Program-made: the position numbers and the translations under genes
Notes under the pieces: model-generated
Database searches by the model: none
What the model was told of the DNA's origin: nothing
The model's input: the letters and a program-made list of their open reading frames with translations, nothing else
Source of the DNA: Brachypterus glaber
Lineage: Eukaryota; Arthropoda; Insecta; Coleoptera; Kateretidae
NCBI GenBank assembly: GCA_958510825.1
Contig: OY294046.1
Location: 47,039,794 to 47,103,793 of the forward strand
Direction: 5' to 3'
Length of the DNA stretch: 64,000 nt
In this document: one piece after another, positions 12,641 to 24,765 of the stretch
Numbering within the stretch: position 1 is the stretch's first letter
How the letters are laid out: each line of letters opens with the position of its first letter

Positions 12641-12958
12641 AAGAAAGTGATTGGAGAAATTGAATCAATTATGATCTGGTATCCCGATTTTTCCAGATTT
12701 TTCCTCTTAACTTTCTGCCAATCAGCTCTATAATAATCATTTCTCCCTCGACAAAAGAACGCCGTTCAATGCTATCATAATTGATATCAAGCAGGCTGGT
12801 CAACGGTCACCTGCACTCGTGCGTCCATCAGGATCAGATCAAAGTTAACACTGACAACCATCCTGAAATTGTATTTTAGGGGGCGCTTTCAAGGACCTAT
12901 CAACAGTGTTGCCATATGCATAAAAACAGGATAAGCGGAAGTATTTTTGTTTAATGAC

Positions 12959-13868
12959 CAGGGGCAGATCCACGGGGGAGGGGGTTAATTTACTCCCAGG
13001 ATAAAATAATTGTAAAATTTTTAGTAAAATAATTTTTTCTAAGTACACATTTTCATGATATAATCAGGGATCCCTCCCGGGAGGTTGAAGCCTCCTTCCC
13101 AGAAAAAGCAGTAAGGGGAGCCAAAACGAGCTTTTTTTAAGGTATATATTGTGTTCAAGTGGACCATAGACCTTTAAATTAGTAAAAATTTTGGAAATAC
13201 CTGCGGCACTAGGGTTTTCTCGAATTTTTGTGAAATTTTGAATAATAAAACTGTTTAAAAATTAAAATAGATCATTAAGTTCGTAAAAATTTTTGCCCGT
13301 TGCACTAGGGCTTTTTTACTTTTTTTATTTAAGATTGTAAAACTTAAGCGCGAAATTCGTAAAAAATTTCGCCTGCGGCGCTAGAGTTTTTTTGAATTTT
13401 TGTGAAGTTAGGAATGATAAATCCCTTTAAAAATTAAAATAGACAATCGAGTTTGTAAAAATTTTTACCTGTGGCACTGGGGCCTACTTCTTCTTTTTTT
13501 ATTTGAGACTTAACCATAAAAATTTTTGCTTGCGGCGCTAGAGCTTTCTTGTATTTTTGTGAAATTTTCAGTAATAATACTATTTACGAATTTAAAAAAA
13601 AAATCGCCTGTGGCACTAGGGTTTTTTTACAATTTTGTAGAACTTTTGAGTGAAATTCGTAAAAATTTTCTTGTATTTTTTTTTTGAAATTTTAAATTTA
13701 ATTAATTGTAATTTTAAAGACTGGTTTGAAATTAAAATAGACCATCGAATTTGTAAAAACCTTTGCCTGCGGTGCTAGAGCTTTCTTACCTTATTTCTTA
13801 ATTTAAGAAAATAAAAGTTAAGTTTTTGGATTTTATCCCCCCAGGGGCACTTCCTGGATCATCCCCTG
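12959..13868. mobile_element. hAT-type non-autonomous transposon with 8-bp TSD
   Basis: The ends CAGGGGCAGATCCACGGG and CCTGGATCATCCCCTG are imperfect terminal inverted repeats. They are flanked by an exact 8-bp direct repeat, TTAATGAC, at 12951-12958 and 13869-13876. An 8-bp duplication with CAGGGG-type ends is characteristic of the hAT superfamily. The 910-bp interior consists of several degenerate copies of a phrase built on GCCTGCGGCGCTAGAG plus AAATTCGTAAAAATTTT. It has no transposase frame, so it depended on another element's enzyme. Confidence 0.85.
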
Positions 13869-14179
13869 TTAATGACAATATCCTGAACTAAAATATCCTT
13901 TGAACTAATCCCTTCGATTTTTTTGGTTTTGCCTTCTGGACTTTCCAACCAAGTCTCCAGATAAGGAGAAGTATGAGTAGTTTATGCCTGGAAATAGATG
14001 GCGCAAAAATATACATCAATCTAATGACCTAACTTCTGAAATAAATAAAGTCAGAATTTTTTTTCCCTTTGTACTGATGAATTTGCGCAGTCTACCAATA
14101 TCACTCTGTAAGATGATTAAAAAAATAGATTGATGGAATATTATTTTACCTATCAACAGTGTTACCATATATAAATATA

Positions 14180-15270
14180 CAGGGTGTTCCGTATCGTTAT
14201 ATTCAAATGTTGTCAGTTTATAGTTGACTTAAACCTAAGACAAAACAACAGAAAAGTGGTAGGTCGATTTTTATTCGTAAGGGAGCTACGACCATCTTAG
14301 GGGTACATCCATGCCTTAACATTTTATATAATTTTTAGTTTGGTGATTTCACTTTTTTGCCCCAAACCTTTTTCATCTGTACTTTTTCTGACAATTTCTC
14401 CATAAAATATAATTCTTTAGTTAAAAATACATAAAAAGGTATTCTTGATACTTTTGCACGTGAACTAATCTTAATAAGGCCCATCTTCATATGTTATTTT
14501 CATGTACTTATTTTAACAACGGGCGTGCGAAACGGGAGGGGGGCAGTTTTTGTCTCAAACTTTTTTTTGTGTAACTTTTTTGTAATTTTATTTTTGAAAT
14601 ATAATTCCTCAGGTCAAAACGGTTAGTCCTACAAGAGTACCTTTTTTATGTATTTTGACTTAAGGAATTATATACAAAAAATAAAATCACAAAAAAGTTA
14701 CACAGAAAAAAGTTTGGGACATAAAACTGATGAGGCCTTCCCGTTTCGCACACCCCTGGTTAAAATAAATAAGTATATGAAAATAGCATACGAGGATGGC
14801 CCCTATTAAGATTAGTCCACGTGCAAAACTCCGTTGCTATATCTCAAAGAGTTCCTGAGTTATTAAATAAAAACCTAATTTTTTACCCATTTTCAAAGGG
14901 GCGTAGCTCCCTTACGAAGCATTTTTAGACATATGTTTATAGGGTTTATGGGAGGATTGGTGCAGTGAACTACCGCGTCGTACTTGACGAGTTTACTACC
15001 CAAAATAGCGTGAGTTCGATTCTCACCGGCGCCGATTTGCCTTTTTCAGTTAATTAATAATTGAAATTGGCGAAGGCGTAAGTGAAGCGGACACTCCCTA
15101 TAAATTGAAATTGAAAGCCAATTAAAGCCAGTGGTTCCCTCTACTACTAGCCCACACAAGTCCTGGACATAAGGGATGCTGTAAAAATGTAAATGTATAG
15201 GAACGTTTTGTCATATTTTCTGATGTAGAATCACCCTTAAATATTCGGAACCTATTTCAAATACACCGTG
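14180..15270. mobile_element. TA-flanked TIR element, interrupted by a SINE
   Basis: The left end CAGGGTGTTCCG follows TA at 14178-14179. The right end, approximately TTCGGAA...ACACCGTG, precedes TATA. The interior has mirrored AGGGAGCTACG and CGTAGCTCCCTTACG blocks and phrases (TAGCATACGAGGATGGCC, GAGTTATTAAATAAAAACC) shared with the neighbouring element at 15621-16095. TA flanks fit a Tc1/mariner-like MITE. A SINE sits in its right half at 14944-15195; without it the element would be about 840 bp. Confidence 0.65.
14944..15195 (+). mobile_element. tRNA-derived SINE
   Basis: The 5' part resembles a tRNA gene with internal RNA polymerase III promoter boxes: an A-box-like TTGGTGCAGTGAAC near 14957 and a B-box-like GAGTTCGATTCTC at 15012-15024. 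A non-tRNA body follows (GGCGAAGGCGTAAGTGAAGC, AGTCCTGGACATAAGGGATG). The 3' end is a short TGTAAA-type tail. TATAGG lies just before the start (14938-14943) and again after the tail (15196-15201), consistent with a short target-site duplication. It interrupts the host TIR element exactly where that family reads TATAGGAAC. The parent tRNA is not assigned. Confidence 0.75.
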
Positions 15271-15620
15271 TATAAAAAAAGAATTTGTGAAAGCTTGTTT
15301 TTTTGATCTTCCGACAGAATATCCTGAACAAAAATATCCCGCGATAAAAGAATATCTTAACAAAATAACCTCTCAGTGGATTTAAATTAAAGTTTCATGA
15401 CATTATAATATTATATTTAATATGACGTGGCTAAGATTTAGTGCTGTAGTACTTTTTTATCGTATGTACTATTCACTTTATAAATGGGATAATATCCACC
15501 TTTAAAATTAAAAAAAAAACTATTTTTGATAACATTCTGGATTCAAAAAAACATAATCTTTAACATATCAAAACTTAAGTAAATTTTACCTTGATATGAG
15601 TCCTTTTTAAAATATCTATA

Positions 15621-16095
15621 CAGAATGTCGAGTAAATGATGTCATTAATTTTAAGGGGTAATTCTACATAGGGAAATATGAAAAAAGTTCCTATAAACAT
15701 ATGTCGAAAAATGTAAAGTAGCTAAAAAAATTGTTTTTTATTTATTTTTTATGTATTTTTACTTGAGGAATCATATTCCAAAAATAAAATTGTAAAAAAG
15801 TTACACAAAAAAAAGTTTGGGACAAAAAACTAATAAGGCCCCCCAGTCTCGCACACTCCTGTTTAAAATAAGTACATGAAGATAGCATACGAAGATGGCC
15901 TTATTAAGGTTAGTTTACATTCAAAACCTCGTTGCTGTACCTCAAAGCGTTTCTGAGTTATTAAATAAAAACCGAAGTTTTTAGCCACTTTTAAAGGGGG
16001 CTTAGCTCCCTTACGACATATAAGAAACTTTTTTTCATATTTTCCTATATAGAATCACCCCTAAAAATTAATGATATCATTTATTGGACATCCTG
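15621..16095. mobile_element. TA-flanked MITE, same family as 14180-15270
   Basis: The inverted ends CAGAATGTCGAGTAAATGAT and its imperfect complement at 16065-16095 are flanked by TA (15619-15620, 16096-16097). Arms of about 75 bp include TTAATTTTAAGGGGTAATTC. The interior shares the TAGCATACGAAGATGGCC and TTAAATAAAAACC phrases with the element 350 bp upstream. Non-coding. Confidence 0.75.
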
Positions 16096-16097
16096 TA

Positions 16098-17132
16098 GAT
16101 ATATTTGATATAAAATATGAAGGTATTATTATAAATGTTATAACCATTCAAATACGGCAACATTGTGATTGACCCTATTCTGCTTATACTGAAAGGGGTT
16201 ATAGCATAATCCTATTTTATTAAGACCCACTGCCAGTTTATAAAAGGATTTTTCTTTTAAATAGAAGGGAGGGCCTCCACTGGATACCTCGCAAGGGGGT
16301 TATTTAAATTTGCATGAATAGCAGGTATTAATATAATACCCGCTATATTGATGGTTAATATTTTATTGAGATTAAGGTATCCTTGTCCAAGAATATTTTA
16401 CTGCAATACGGTGGGTCGGAACATACTTTCAGTTTAACTTCCTGCAAACCCTGATTTTTTTATATTTTTTTGTTTGTGCACTGCGAACACAGTGGACGAA
16501 AATCTAATTTTTTGCATACGAGTATTTTTAATACCGCTGATTTTGAATATGATCTGAAGCTGAAAAAAATCCGGGCCACTAGGGAGGTTTCACATGCTCT
16601 TTTTAGGGATATCAACCAATGGTTAAAACATCAAAAATCAAAATGGCGGAGACAATATGGCGTATCGGTTTTTAGAATGTTTTCATAGTTAAAATAAATT
16701 AAAGATAAGGTAGTTTTTAGTATGAAAAAAGGTCATTCAAACCTAAACATTTAAATAAAATTGTAAAATCTTAAATTTCAAAAATTGTCATCATTTGCGA
16801 GACTCAATATCTTATGCATTTTTATCTTCACTACTACATTTTTCGTAATAAAACGCTATAAAAATGTTCAAATTTTATTAAATAAATAATTATAATTTAT
16901 AAATTATGTATTTCACCGACTTTCATCTGAACTGCCATCATCATCTACATCATCAGTATTTATAACAGAACCCGATATGAATCAAGGTAAGATCTCAAAA
17001 CCAAGAAAGTATGAAATGTTTTATTAAGTTTTGTGCATAACATATCGATATGCTGATGATAATTTAATTTTTCATCAAATATAGTGCCTATTTATTACTT
17101 CCTTTAAAGCATTTGTAGTAAAAACAATTATT
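16098..17132. other. Spacer, no supported gene
   Basis: Contains a 72-residue plus-strand frame at 16470-16688 that opens with TTG, has no recognised domain and no splice context. It is not called. The remainder is AT-rich spacer. Confidence 0.45.
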
Positions 17133-17610
17133 ATAGTATATTAAAGTACTAGTTTCATAACATACGTTTTTCTATTTTGCGACTCTTATAAGCTCATAAT
17201 CACACGCATTTTGCGTGTTCTTATAGGCCCATAAGAGATGTCTACTTTTTTTTCTGTTGGGTTGGCAACATACAAAAGCCTATCTCTTGACGCTTTGCCT
17301 GCAAATGTCAATGTCGATTTAAAGTTTAATTTTTTACAAAATTTTGTGTTTGGGTTATTTTTTTCCGTGTTAAAATTGTGGACTGGTTAATTGCAGTGAA
17401 AAAAAGAAGAGATCACTGTAAAATATATCAAAATATCATTTGTTCTTAGAATTTTAAACAGTGTAAACTGTAATGCCAACCCAAAATCCCTAAATCAGTC
17501 ATCAATTTAAATGTAAGTTTTTTAAATTTTAGAGCAAAATAGAAAAAATTGTATAAAGCACCCGTTTCATAACACGTTTTTAGAGCACTAGTATTAGTGC
17601 GCTAAAAAAT
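17133..17610 (+). mobile_element. DNA-element fragment, left end preserved
   Basis: Begins ATAGTATATTAAAGTACTAG and runs into a body (CGACTCTTATAAGCTCATAA, TGTTGGGTTGGCAACATAC) that is about 95% identical to 40760-41264. In that second copy the opposite, complementary terminus is preserved. The right side here ends in a small hairpin (TAGAGCACTAGTATTAGTGC). The family therefore has terminal inverted repeats of about 38 bp, but this copy lacks its right end. Confidence 0.75.
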
Positions 17611-17917
17611 CCTTTTTTGCTCCTTTTATAAAATACTTTATTGAAAAAACTTAAAGTTCAAAAATATGACATTTCCCTTCAAACATATATCTCCTTAACA
17701 ATAATTAATTAGGAACAGGTAAAATAAAAAGTAAAAGGTACATGTTAATAAAATAAAGAAAACTATTTTTAACAGTGGGAAGTTTAATTTCAGGAAGGTT
17801 TATATTGCTTAGAATAGGTTTTCTTAATTTTGGTGTAAATTCTACCGCTCTTGCCCCCCAGGTGGAAAATAAACGTTTAGTACTACCACACTGATAAAAC
17901 AGTTTATTTGTGTGTAC

Positions 17918-18120
17918 AAAATATTTGATTGGATATGGCCAATTGAATTATTTGGTTGTGACAAATAAATTTTATTTCTGTCAAATAAACTATTTTGTTC
18001 CCATTAATAAATGATTTTGAGATTAAAATATTTATTTGCATGAACTAATTATTTATTTGACCCAAATAAAATTTGTTACTCGCAAAATAATTTAATTGGC
18101 CATATCCAAATAAATCAAAA
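17918..18120. mobile_element. Palindromic MITE
   Basis: GGATATGGCCAATTGAATTA at 17931 is complementary to TAATTTAATTGGCCATATCC at the right side. The arms extend through AAATAAATTTTATTT and its complement to a centre near 18020. Non-coding. Confidence 0.7.
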
Positions 18121-18569
18121 TTATCTTTTTTATACTACTATTACTTTTATAATAAAATAATGTTTCATAAAAGTTTATTTAATAAAATAATTCATACCAC
18201 TGCTGGTCGTAAACACTGCTTTATGCACAATTAAGTCAATTAAATTAAATATCAAAAAATCTTTCAAAAAATACTTTTGTCAGTTTTATTTAACACTGTA
18301 TCAGAGATTATTTTTACGTGCAGTTGGACACAAAATGTGCAGTAGGAAATTTAAATGTGCCTAGAAAATTAGGGTTTGTGCAGTATAAAACATAATATTT
18401 AATAAAAATACTATCATAAAATAATATTTCCAAAATAACAAAAATTTATATTAATAAAAGACAAATCAAGAAGACTTTCTAATTTTTCATTTTACAGTGT
18501 TTTAGCTTAAAAAAATTGCCTGCTGCGCATTTTTTAGTGTTTCTAACAATTTAAAAATTACTATTTCCT

Positions 18570-19340
18570 TGTTTTTCATTTTACCTAGGGAGAGACATAA
18601 TGGGGGTATTGTGGGTGTGTGCAATTTTTAATTGTTAAACTGTTTTAAAACTAAAACAGAACATCAAATTTGTAAAATTGTTTCTATGTGGCCTTTATTA
18701 AGTTTTGATTTTCTTTAAGATTTTAAAATCTAAGCGTGAATTTAGTAAAAAAATTTTTCCTGCGGCACTAGATGTCTCTCTAATTTATGAAAAATTTTAA
18801 ATTGTTAAACAGTTTCAAAATTAAAATAGACCATCAAATTAAAAAAAAAAACTGGCTTGCGACGATAGAGCAAAGAAGTAAGACCTTTGGGCTTTTTGCG
18901 GTTTTATTTTTTTTAAGATATCCAATAAAATAAGTAAAAAATATATATAAACATAGACCTTATGCATTTTTTTGAAATTTTAAAACATTTAAAAATAAAA
19001 TAGAAAATAAAATATCAATTTTTTTTGTCTTGCGACGTTAGGACTTTTTACTTTTTTATTTGTGATTGTAATATTTACGTAAAATTCCTTAAAATTTTAG
19101 CCTAGAGAGCTAGCTAGAGCTAGCTAGAGCTTTCTTATGTTTCTGCGAAATTTTAAATTGTACACTGTTTTAAAATAAAAATAGACCATCTAATTTGTAA
19201 AATTTTCGCCGCAGGCCCTAGAACTTTCTTACATTTTTATTTATTTTTTAAATTTAAGATTGCATAATTTAAGCATGAAATTAGTAAAAATTTTGGCCCC
19301 CAATTTTGATAATTTTTATCCGGATTTTTTTACCGTTTTT
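18570..19340. repeat. Degenerate hAT-like repeat block
   Basis: Carries several copies of the AAATTAGTAAAAATTTT plus GCACTAGA phrase seen in the hAT-type elements at 8934-9746 and 12959-13868. It also has a local GCTAGCTAGAGCTAGCTAGA run near 19110-19128. The ends could not be placed. Confidence 0.5.
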
Positions 19341-19819
19341 ATTAGGTATTTTGACTAACTAAATTTGGAATTTTCACCAGTAACACCCTTAAAACAAATT
19401 GCTTAAATATTGTGGCGTTTTTGTTCTTGCACATTTAAACAAAAATCTACAATTTTTTATTTTAGACATTCTGACCTTAAAACGCTTAAAAATGTTTCTG
19501 CGCACCTAGCTCATTTAATTCATTTTATGATTTTAACCTTTGTCAAAAACGAAAGAAAAATATATAAAAATATTTAAACATTTACAATTTTGCTTTCTTT
19601 CTTGATTTTTGCAGTGGGAAAAAAAAGCTATACACCTAAAGCTAAAAGGGTATTTTAATACGTCAATAAAATGATTATTTTGATACATCCTTTCATTGAA
19701 ATAACTGATTGTTTTCAAAATTAATCCCTTCGGAGATTAATTTGAGGATTTGACGAGTCAGTAGGTTTTGCTTTTTCAATGAAATAATATCTTTTTTCTA
19801 AATTCGTTTAAAAAGTAGA
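19341..19819. other. Spacer, nothing recognised
   Basis: AT-rich; the 61-residue minus-strand frame has no recognisable features. Confidence 0.45.
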
Positions 19820-19821
19820 TA

Positions 19822-21433
19822 CACTGGTGGAAAAAATTAAGGGATCAAAAAACTTTTCAAATTTTTGTGAAAAATAGACGTATCGTCATGAAAAAAGCAA
19901 TTTGAAGCTTGAAATCTAGTTTTGAGATTTTCGGTAAAATTTTTTTTTCGAGCAACAAGTATCGAGCGACATGGCTCGCGCGGGTACACGATTAGGGTGG
20001 CGTGCTCGTGTCCCGGTTTCACGAAGATGGTTTCTGACCCGATTTTTCCGTCGCTGGGGCTGCCGCTGTTGTTGCTGTTGTCTCCGATTTGGGAAGTTTC
20101 GTGCCACAATGTTTGCGTTTGCGACAGGTTCACGTCGAACTTAGCGAACAATTGCTCGATCATCGCGGCGGGTAGTGACACGATGACGACCTTGTCCAGG
20201 GCGACGATTGTATCCGTTCGTCTCCTGGTATCTGGCATAAGCACGATATACGACGGATTGGCTAACCCATCCGAATGGCAACATCTCTGTGATTGTAACC
20301 TTCTTCGACGAGACTCACTACACGAGCAACTTCCGGCTCCGATAAATGGTGTCTTACCATGATAAGAAATCAAATGGAAAAAGAGTCCTTTTAAAAAAAC
20401 TGTTTAAGTGTTGTATGAGTTCAAAAAAAGTACCGCAAAATAATCTCTGAAAACTGGAATTGAGGTCGAAACTCAGTTGGTATCCACTTTTTTATTTAAT
20501 TTAATTAAAAGTTTGTAAGCAGAATTTTGGAATACAGTAGTGAAAATCATAAGATATTGTTTAGATAAATTTCCTGAAGTGAATAAAAAAAAAATTGAAA
20601 AACATTCAAAATATTTTACAATTTTTTTTTTTGAAATTTTGAAAAAATTTGTTTTGTCATAACTTTAAACGCTGGTCCCGATAAAAATGTGAAAAAAGTC
20701 GAGAGATTTTTTTTCCGTTTTTTTTTAGAGATTATCAGCGTTTAAGAAAAAAAAAACGTGATCCTTTAATTTTTTTTTGAATCAAATCGAATGAAACAAA
20801 AAAACGGCTGGATGAATCGAATTGAAACTGTAGGGTTTTTGTGGGTATATTATGCTGTAACAGACACACTTAACATTAGTCGTTTTCGAAATATTCTTAA
20901 TTCAACTAGTGATTTTCCAAAAAACCTCGAAAAGCCCATTTTTTCACGATTTTAGGAATGGAAAAAAAAACGATGGCCAAACCTTGTAGAGAATTTATTC
21001 AAGTTTCTGAAACCCATCTTCAATTCTCTGTGGGACTTTGGTTGCTGAGATATCGATGATCCATTTCAATTCAAAGTCCGATAGCTGAGCGAGAAATGGT
21101 CTTATTAAAGCTTACAAAAATCAAATTAAAGCTGGATAAACAACCTATCCCATCCATACAGTCGTTTACTTAAAAAAAAATTTTCAAAGTCCGTGGACCA
21201 AAAAAAAAACAACCAAATTTCAAAAAAAAATTTCTTCACGGTACTTATTAGGATTGCTCAATACTTGTTGCTCGAAAAAATGTTTTGTCCCAAAATCTCA
21301 AAACTAAAGATTTCAAGCTTTAAATTGCTTTTTTGATGACTCCGATACGTCTATTTTTCACAAAGATACAGCCATTTGAAAAATCGCTAAAAATTTGGAA
21401 TTTTTTTTGATCCCTTAATTTTTTCCACTAGTG
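19822..21433. mobile_element. Tc1-like transposon derivative with long TIRs
   Basis: The ends CACTGGTGGAAAAAATTAAG and CTTAATTTTTTCCACTAGTG are inverted repeats flanked by TA (19820-19821, 21434-21435). The arms continue for about 145-190 bp, through ATAGACGTATC and CGAGCAACAAGTAT and their complements. Between them lies a broken N-terminal transposase piece on the minus strand (19969-20360). The GC content of that piece stands out from its surroundings. The catalytic (DDE/D) part of the enzyme is absent, so the copy is an internal-deletion derivative and cannot move itself. Confidence 0.85.
19969..20360 (-). pseudogene. Tc1/mariner transposase N-terminal fragment, frameshifted
   Basis: Reading the minus strand from the ATG at 20360 gives MVRHHLSEPEVARVV followed by SLVEEGYNHRDVAIRMG, a typical first helix-turn-helix of Tc1-like transposases. 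A stop follows at once. Shifting one base restores the second half of that helix (VSQSVVYRAYARYQETNGYN), then RRPGQGRHRVTTRRDDRAIV, an in-frame stop, and finally ARNFPNRR...RNHLRETGTRARH, resembling the second helix-turn-helix. The frame then runs straight into the inverted terminal repeat at about 19969. Around 130 residues remain of a protein usually near 340, so there is one frameshift, one nonsense codon and no catalytic domain. The longer open frames overlapping it on both strands (146 and 178 residues) are in the wrong frame and should not be annotated. Confidence 0.85.
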
Positions 21434-21857
21434 TATAATTCAGGGTCCTAATAGAAAGTATTACTTTCTCTTAATAAGAATAATATTCCAGTCATAAAAC
21501 GAAAAATTCCTGTGTTAAATTGCAATAAATGTATACGAGCTGATATTTTAAAGGGTAGTATTGGATAGTAAGAGAATTATCTCGCTAAATATGCATCTTA
21601 CGATAAAAATGTATATATACATTTATATTATATATACATTTATATTATATATAACAAATTTAGTTTGGATCATTTTTTTATTATATTAATATATCGAGTT
21701 ATAAATATTCAAATATGAACATGTTGGGGGTAAAATTATGTTTTTCAGTTTTTCAGCCAAATTATTCATCGGAGGATAAAAGTTTTTATGAGAAAACTTG
21801 TAGCTCTTAAAATTCTCTATAAGTTTTATATATTACGAATTTTCATAAGTATTTTGT

Positions 21858-21906
21858 TACGGTTACAGTGGGCGGTGAAAGTCGAGTTGCGCCCTCTGTA
21901 ACCGTA
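21858..21906. repeat. Short hairpin
   Basis: TACGGTTACAG and CTGTAACCGTA flank GGGCG and CGCCC, forming a compact GC-containing stem in AT-rich DNA. Confidence 0.55.
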
Positions 21907-23201
21907 CCAAAGTACCTATGTATAATATATGAAATATTTTACACTTAATTTTGTCTATAAACTTAATTTTTCTTTAGAATTTAATTTTTTATTACGATGC
22001 CCATAACAGGTGTCCAAATTATTTCAAACTCCTATTATTGGCGCAGGCTTATTGTATGCAAAACTTGCGCATCAAAATTAGTCTAAAAGCATAATAATTC
22101 TTTTAAACAAGTGTACCTAGGTAACTAGGTATTATTTTATAGATACAAATTAGTATTAGGTAACTAATATTTTAACTTTAATATAAAGATATTTAGAATT
22201 TTGTAGTTCTAAAATAAATTTGAGTTTTTGTTTACAGCCTTTAGCTAATATGTATAAAACTGCAGTATTTCAATTTAAATATTTTATTTTGATACTAAAA
22301 TGTTTATTATTCAACAAAAAGTAGGTACTCTAATTTTTTTCCGTTGCTTTAAAGCAAAAATTGGGTGCCAATAATAAAAAAAATTGAATACCAGTCATTA
22401 GCAAAAAGGTGCCAATAATACGAAATTGTGTATTCTTGTAATTAATTTTAAAAATTATTTAATATTATTAAGATCTCAGTTTATATTTTATATAATATAT
22501 AAAATAGAATAACTACTATGATTTATTATATTTTATTCTTGATAACATGAAATATTTAATAAGTTATAATGAAATATATGTGGAAAATTTCTTAAAGTGC
22601 CAATAATTGGGGGTTTCACCCTACTAATTTTACCAAATTCTTCAATATTTGAGCCACAATTTCTCAGGGGTAACTAATTAGAAAAATTTGAAATTTTTAC
22701 ACGTATGAGGTATTTCAAGAATGTGTTTTGCCTTAAATTAAAATTATATCAAAAAATATATCACTGAAATTTATTCATTTTATTTTTGAATATATACCTT
22801 TTTAAGAATGTTATTATCTTATATGATAAATTCTTATAATAATTATTTTACAAAAATTTCACCCCCTCAATTCAACCCCCTAAATAAATATTAAAATTTA
22901 AAAATTGTCATTTTATTAAATTTTATATGAAATTTCGGATACAATTTTCACCTATATTGATTTTATTTATAAAAAAGTCTTTCCAATAAAAAATATAGCC
23001 CATCGTACGCTTAAAAAAATAATTTTTGTTTGATATCGCTAGCTCATTTAGTAACTGAGAAATTTAAATTTCCGCAACATGCAAAAATTAAAAAAAAAAG
23101 CAAACTTTATAGGGTGGCCATCTCCAACTGAAGCAAAATAAAATAAAATTGGTTTGGAAACAAATAATAATAAATAATAATAATAAAATAAAAAAGAAGT
23201 A
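21907..23201. other. Spacer with scattered GTGCCAATAAT motifs
   Basis: GTGCCAATAAT occurs at about 22364, 22411 and 22598, with an inverted ATTATTGGCGC at about 22034. This suggests remnants of an unidentified repeat between roughly 22005 and 22620. No gene is seen. Confidence 0.4.
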
Positions 23202-24664
23202 TACATATCATGGTGCACTTCTGAGGGGTGCTTTCCGAACTTGCGGCGAACTTTAGTTTTTCTTTATATTCTTGTTATTTATGTAGTAACTAACGAATCA
23301 AGAGCAAAATTAAAAAAATATATCGGTTAGTTTTTTTTTTAATTTAGATTTTTTTTATAAAAATCTGCACCTATTTAATTATTTGGCTATATCTCAGCTA
23401 TTTCTAATTATAATAAAAATATTATCAAAAATAAAATAAAGACTTCTTAATAATCTACAAAAAAAGTAAATACATTTTTGTATATCTTTTGCCGTTTTGT
23501 CACAATACGTGATTATAGTTTGAAGTAATACAAAAAAGTATAAGTCCATTTTTATATTTATTAAAAATTATCTAGGAAGGCTTATTTTACTGTAAAATGT
23601 CAAATTGCATTAAACACATTATTTCTTTTAATCAAGGTGGCTTGTGAAAATTTTTTAAAACTGACATTTATTATTTTTTATGATAGTTTTCAATATTAAG
23701 ATTTAATGTATTTTTGTAAGAAAGTAGTTTTTTAAATAAAAATTAATTTAGATAATCATGAAACAAATAAAAAAATATTGTACACTGTTTGTTTTACAAT
23801 AATCGAAAACATTAAACCAGTTCCAAGTACATTATTTTGGTTACTAATTAAAAAAAATAGGTTATGATGATGTCCAAATGTCCAAAAGCATATTTGTTGT
23901 TTATTTATTTATTAATAAATAAATAAAAATTTATTACCTATGCATAAAGAAAGTAATTAAGTAAATTTTTAACTTTTTTATTTTGAAAAAAATAAATATA
24001 ATAATTATTTACGAACATCAAAATTACTTTTTACAAAATAATGTACTTGGAATTGGCTTAATGGTATTGATTTTTGTAAAGCAAACAACGCACAATAATT
24101 TTCGATTAATTTCATGATTATCTAAATTCATTATTATTTAAAAAACTTCTTTCTTACAAAAATACATTAAATCTTGACATTGAAAACAATCATAAAAAAA
24201 TAAACAACTTTACGTCAGTTTTCAAATTTTGCTAGAATTAATTAATTAATTAAAAGAAATAATGTGTTTTAAGGTAATTTGACGTTTCACAGTAAAATAA
24301 GCCTCCCTAGATAATTTTTATAAATAGAAAGATGAATTTATACTTTTTTGTTTTACTTCAGACTTTAATCACGTATTGTGACAAAATGGCAAAAGATATA
24401 AAAAAATGGTATTTACTTTTTTTGTAGAAAATTAAGCAGTCTTTATTATATTTTCAATCAAATTTTTGTTATAATTAGAAATAGCTGAGATATAAACAAA
24501 TAATGAAATAGGTGCAGATTTTTATAAAAAAATAACTAACCGATAGATTTTTTTAATTTTGGTCCTAAATCGTTGGTTACTACATAAATAACAAGAATAT
24601 AAAGAAATACTAAAGTTCGCCGCAAGTTCGGAAAACACCCCTTAGAAGTGCACCGTGATATATA
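23202..24664. mobile_element. Near-complete 1.46-kb inverted repeat (foldback element)
   Basis: The ends pair GGTGCACTTCTGAGGGGTG with its imperfect complement at 24630-24655. The arms stay complementary for about 640 bp: CTTGCGGCGAACTTTAG, ATCTGCACCTATTTAAT, CACAATACGTGATTATAG and GTACATTATTTTG all have counterparts. The middle (about 23850-24025) is itself partly palindromic around TTTATTTATTAATAAATAAA near 23912. No transposase or other frame is present. Transcription across it would give a long hairpin RNA. Confidence 0.8.
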
Positions 24665-24765
24665 GAGTAAACAACAGGCAAAAGAATATTAAATTTGAAA
24701 TGGTCGATATTCAATGGATTACGAACGTAACAACTTGTATTTAATAACTAAAGTTGATTGTGATC

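Noticed and set aside
14949..15034. Functional tRNA gene
   Set aside because: Has A- and B-box-like words, but the arms do not fold into a clean cloverleaf, and the sequence continues into a SINE body with a tail and target duplication.
19837..20373. 178-residue minus-strand and 146-residue plus-strand open frames in a GC-richer patch
   Set aside because: Both are in the wrong frame. The correct reading is a frameshifted Tc1-like transposase fragment on the minus strand starting at 20360.
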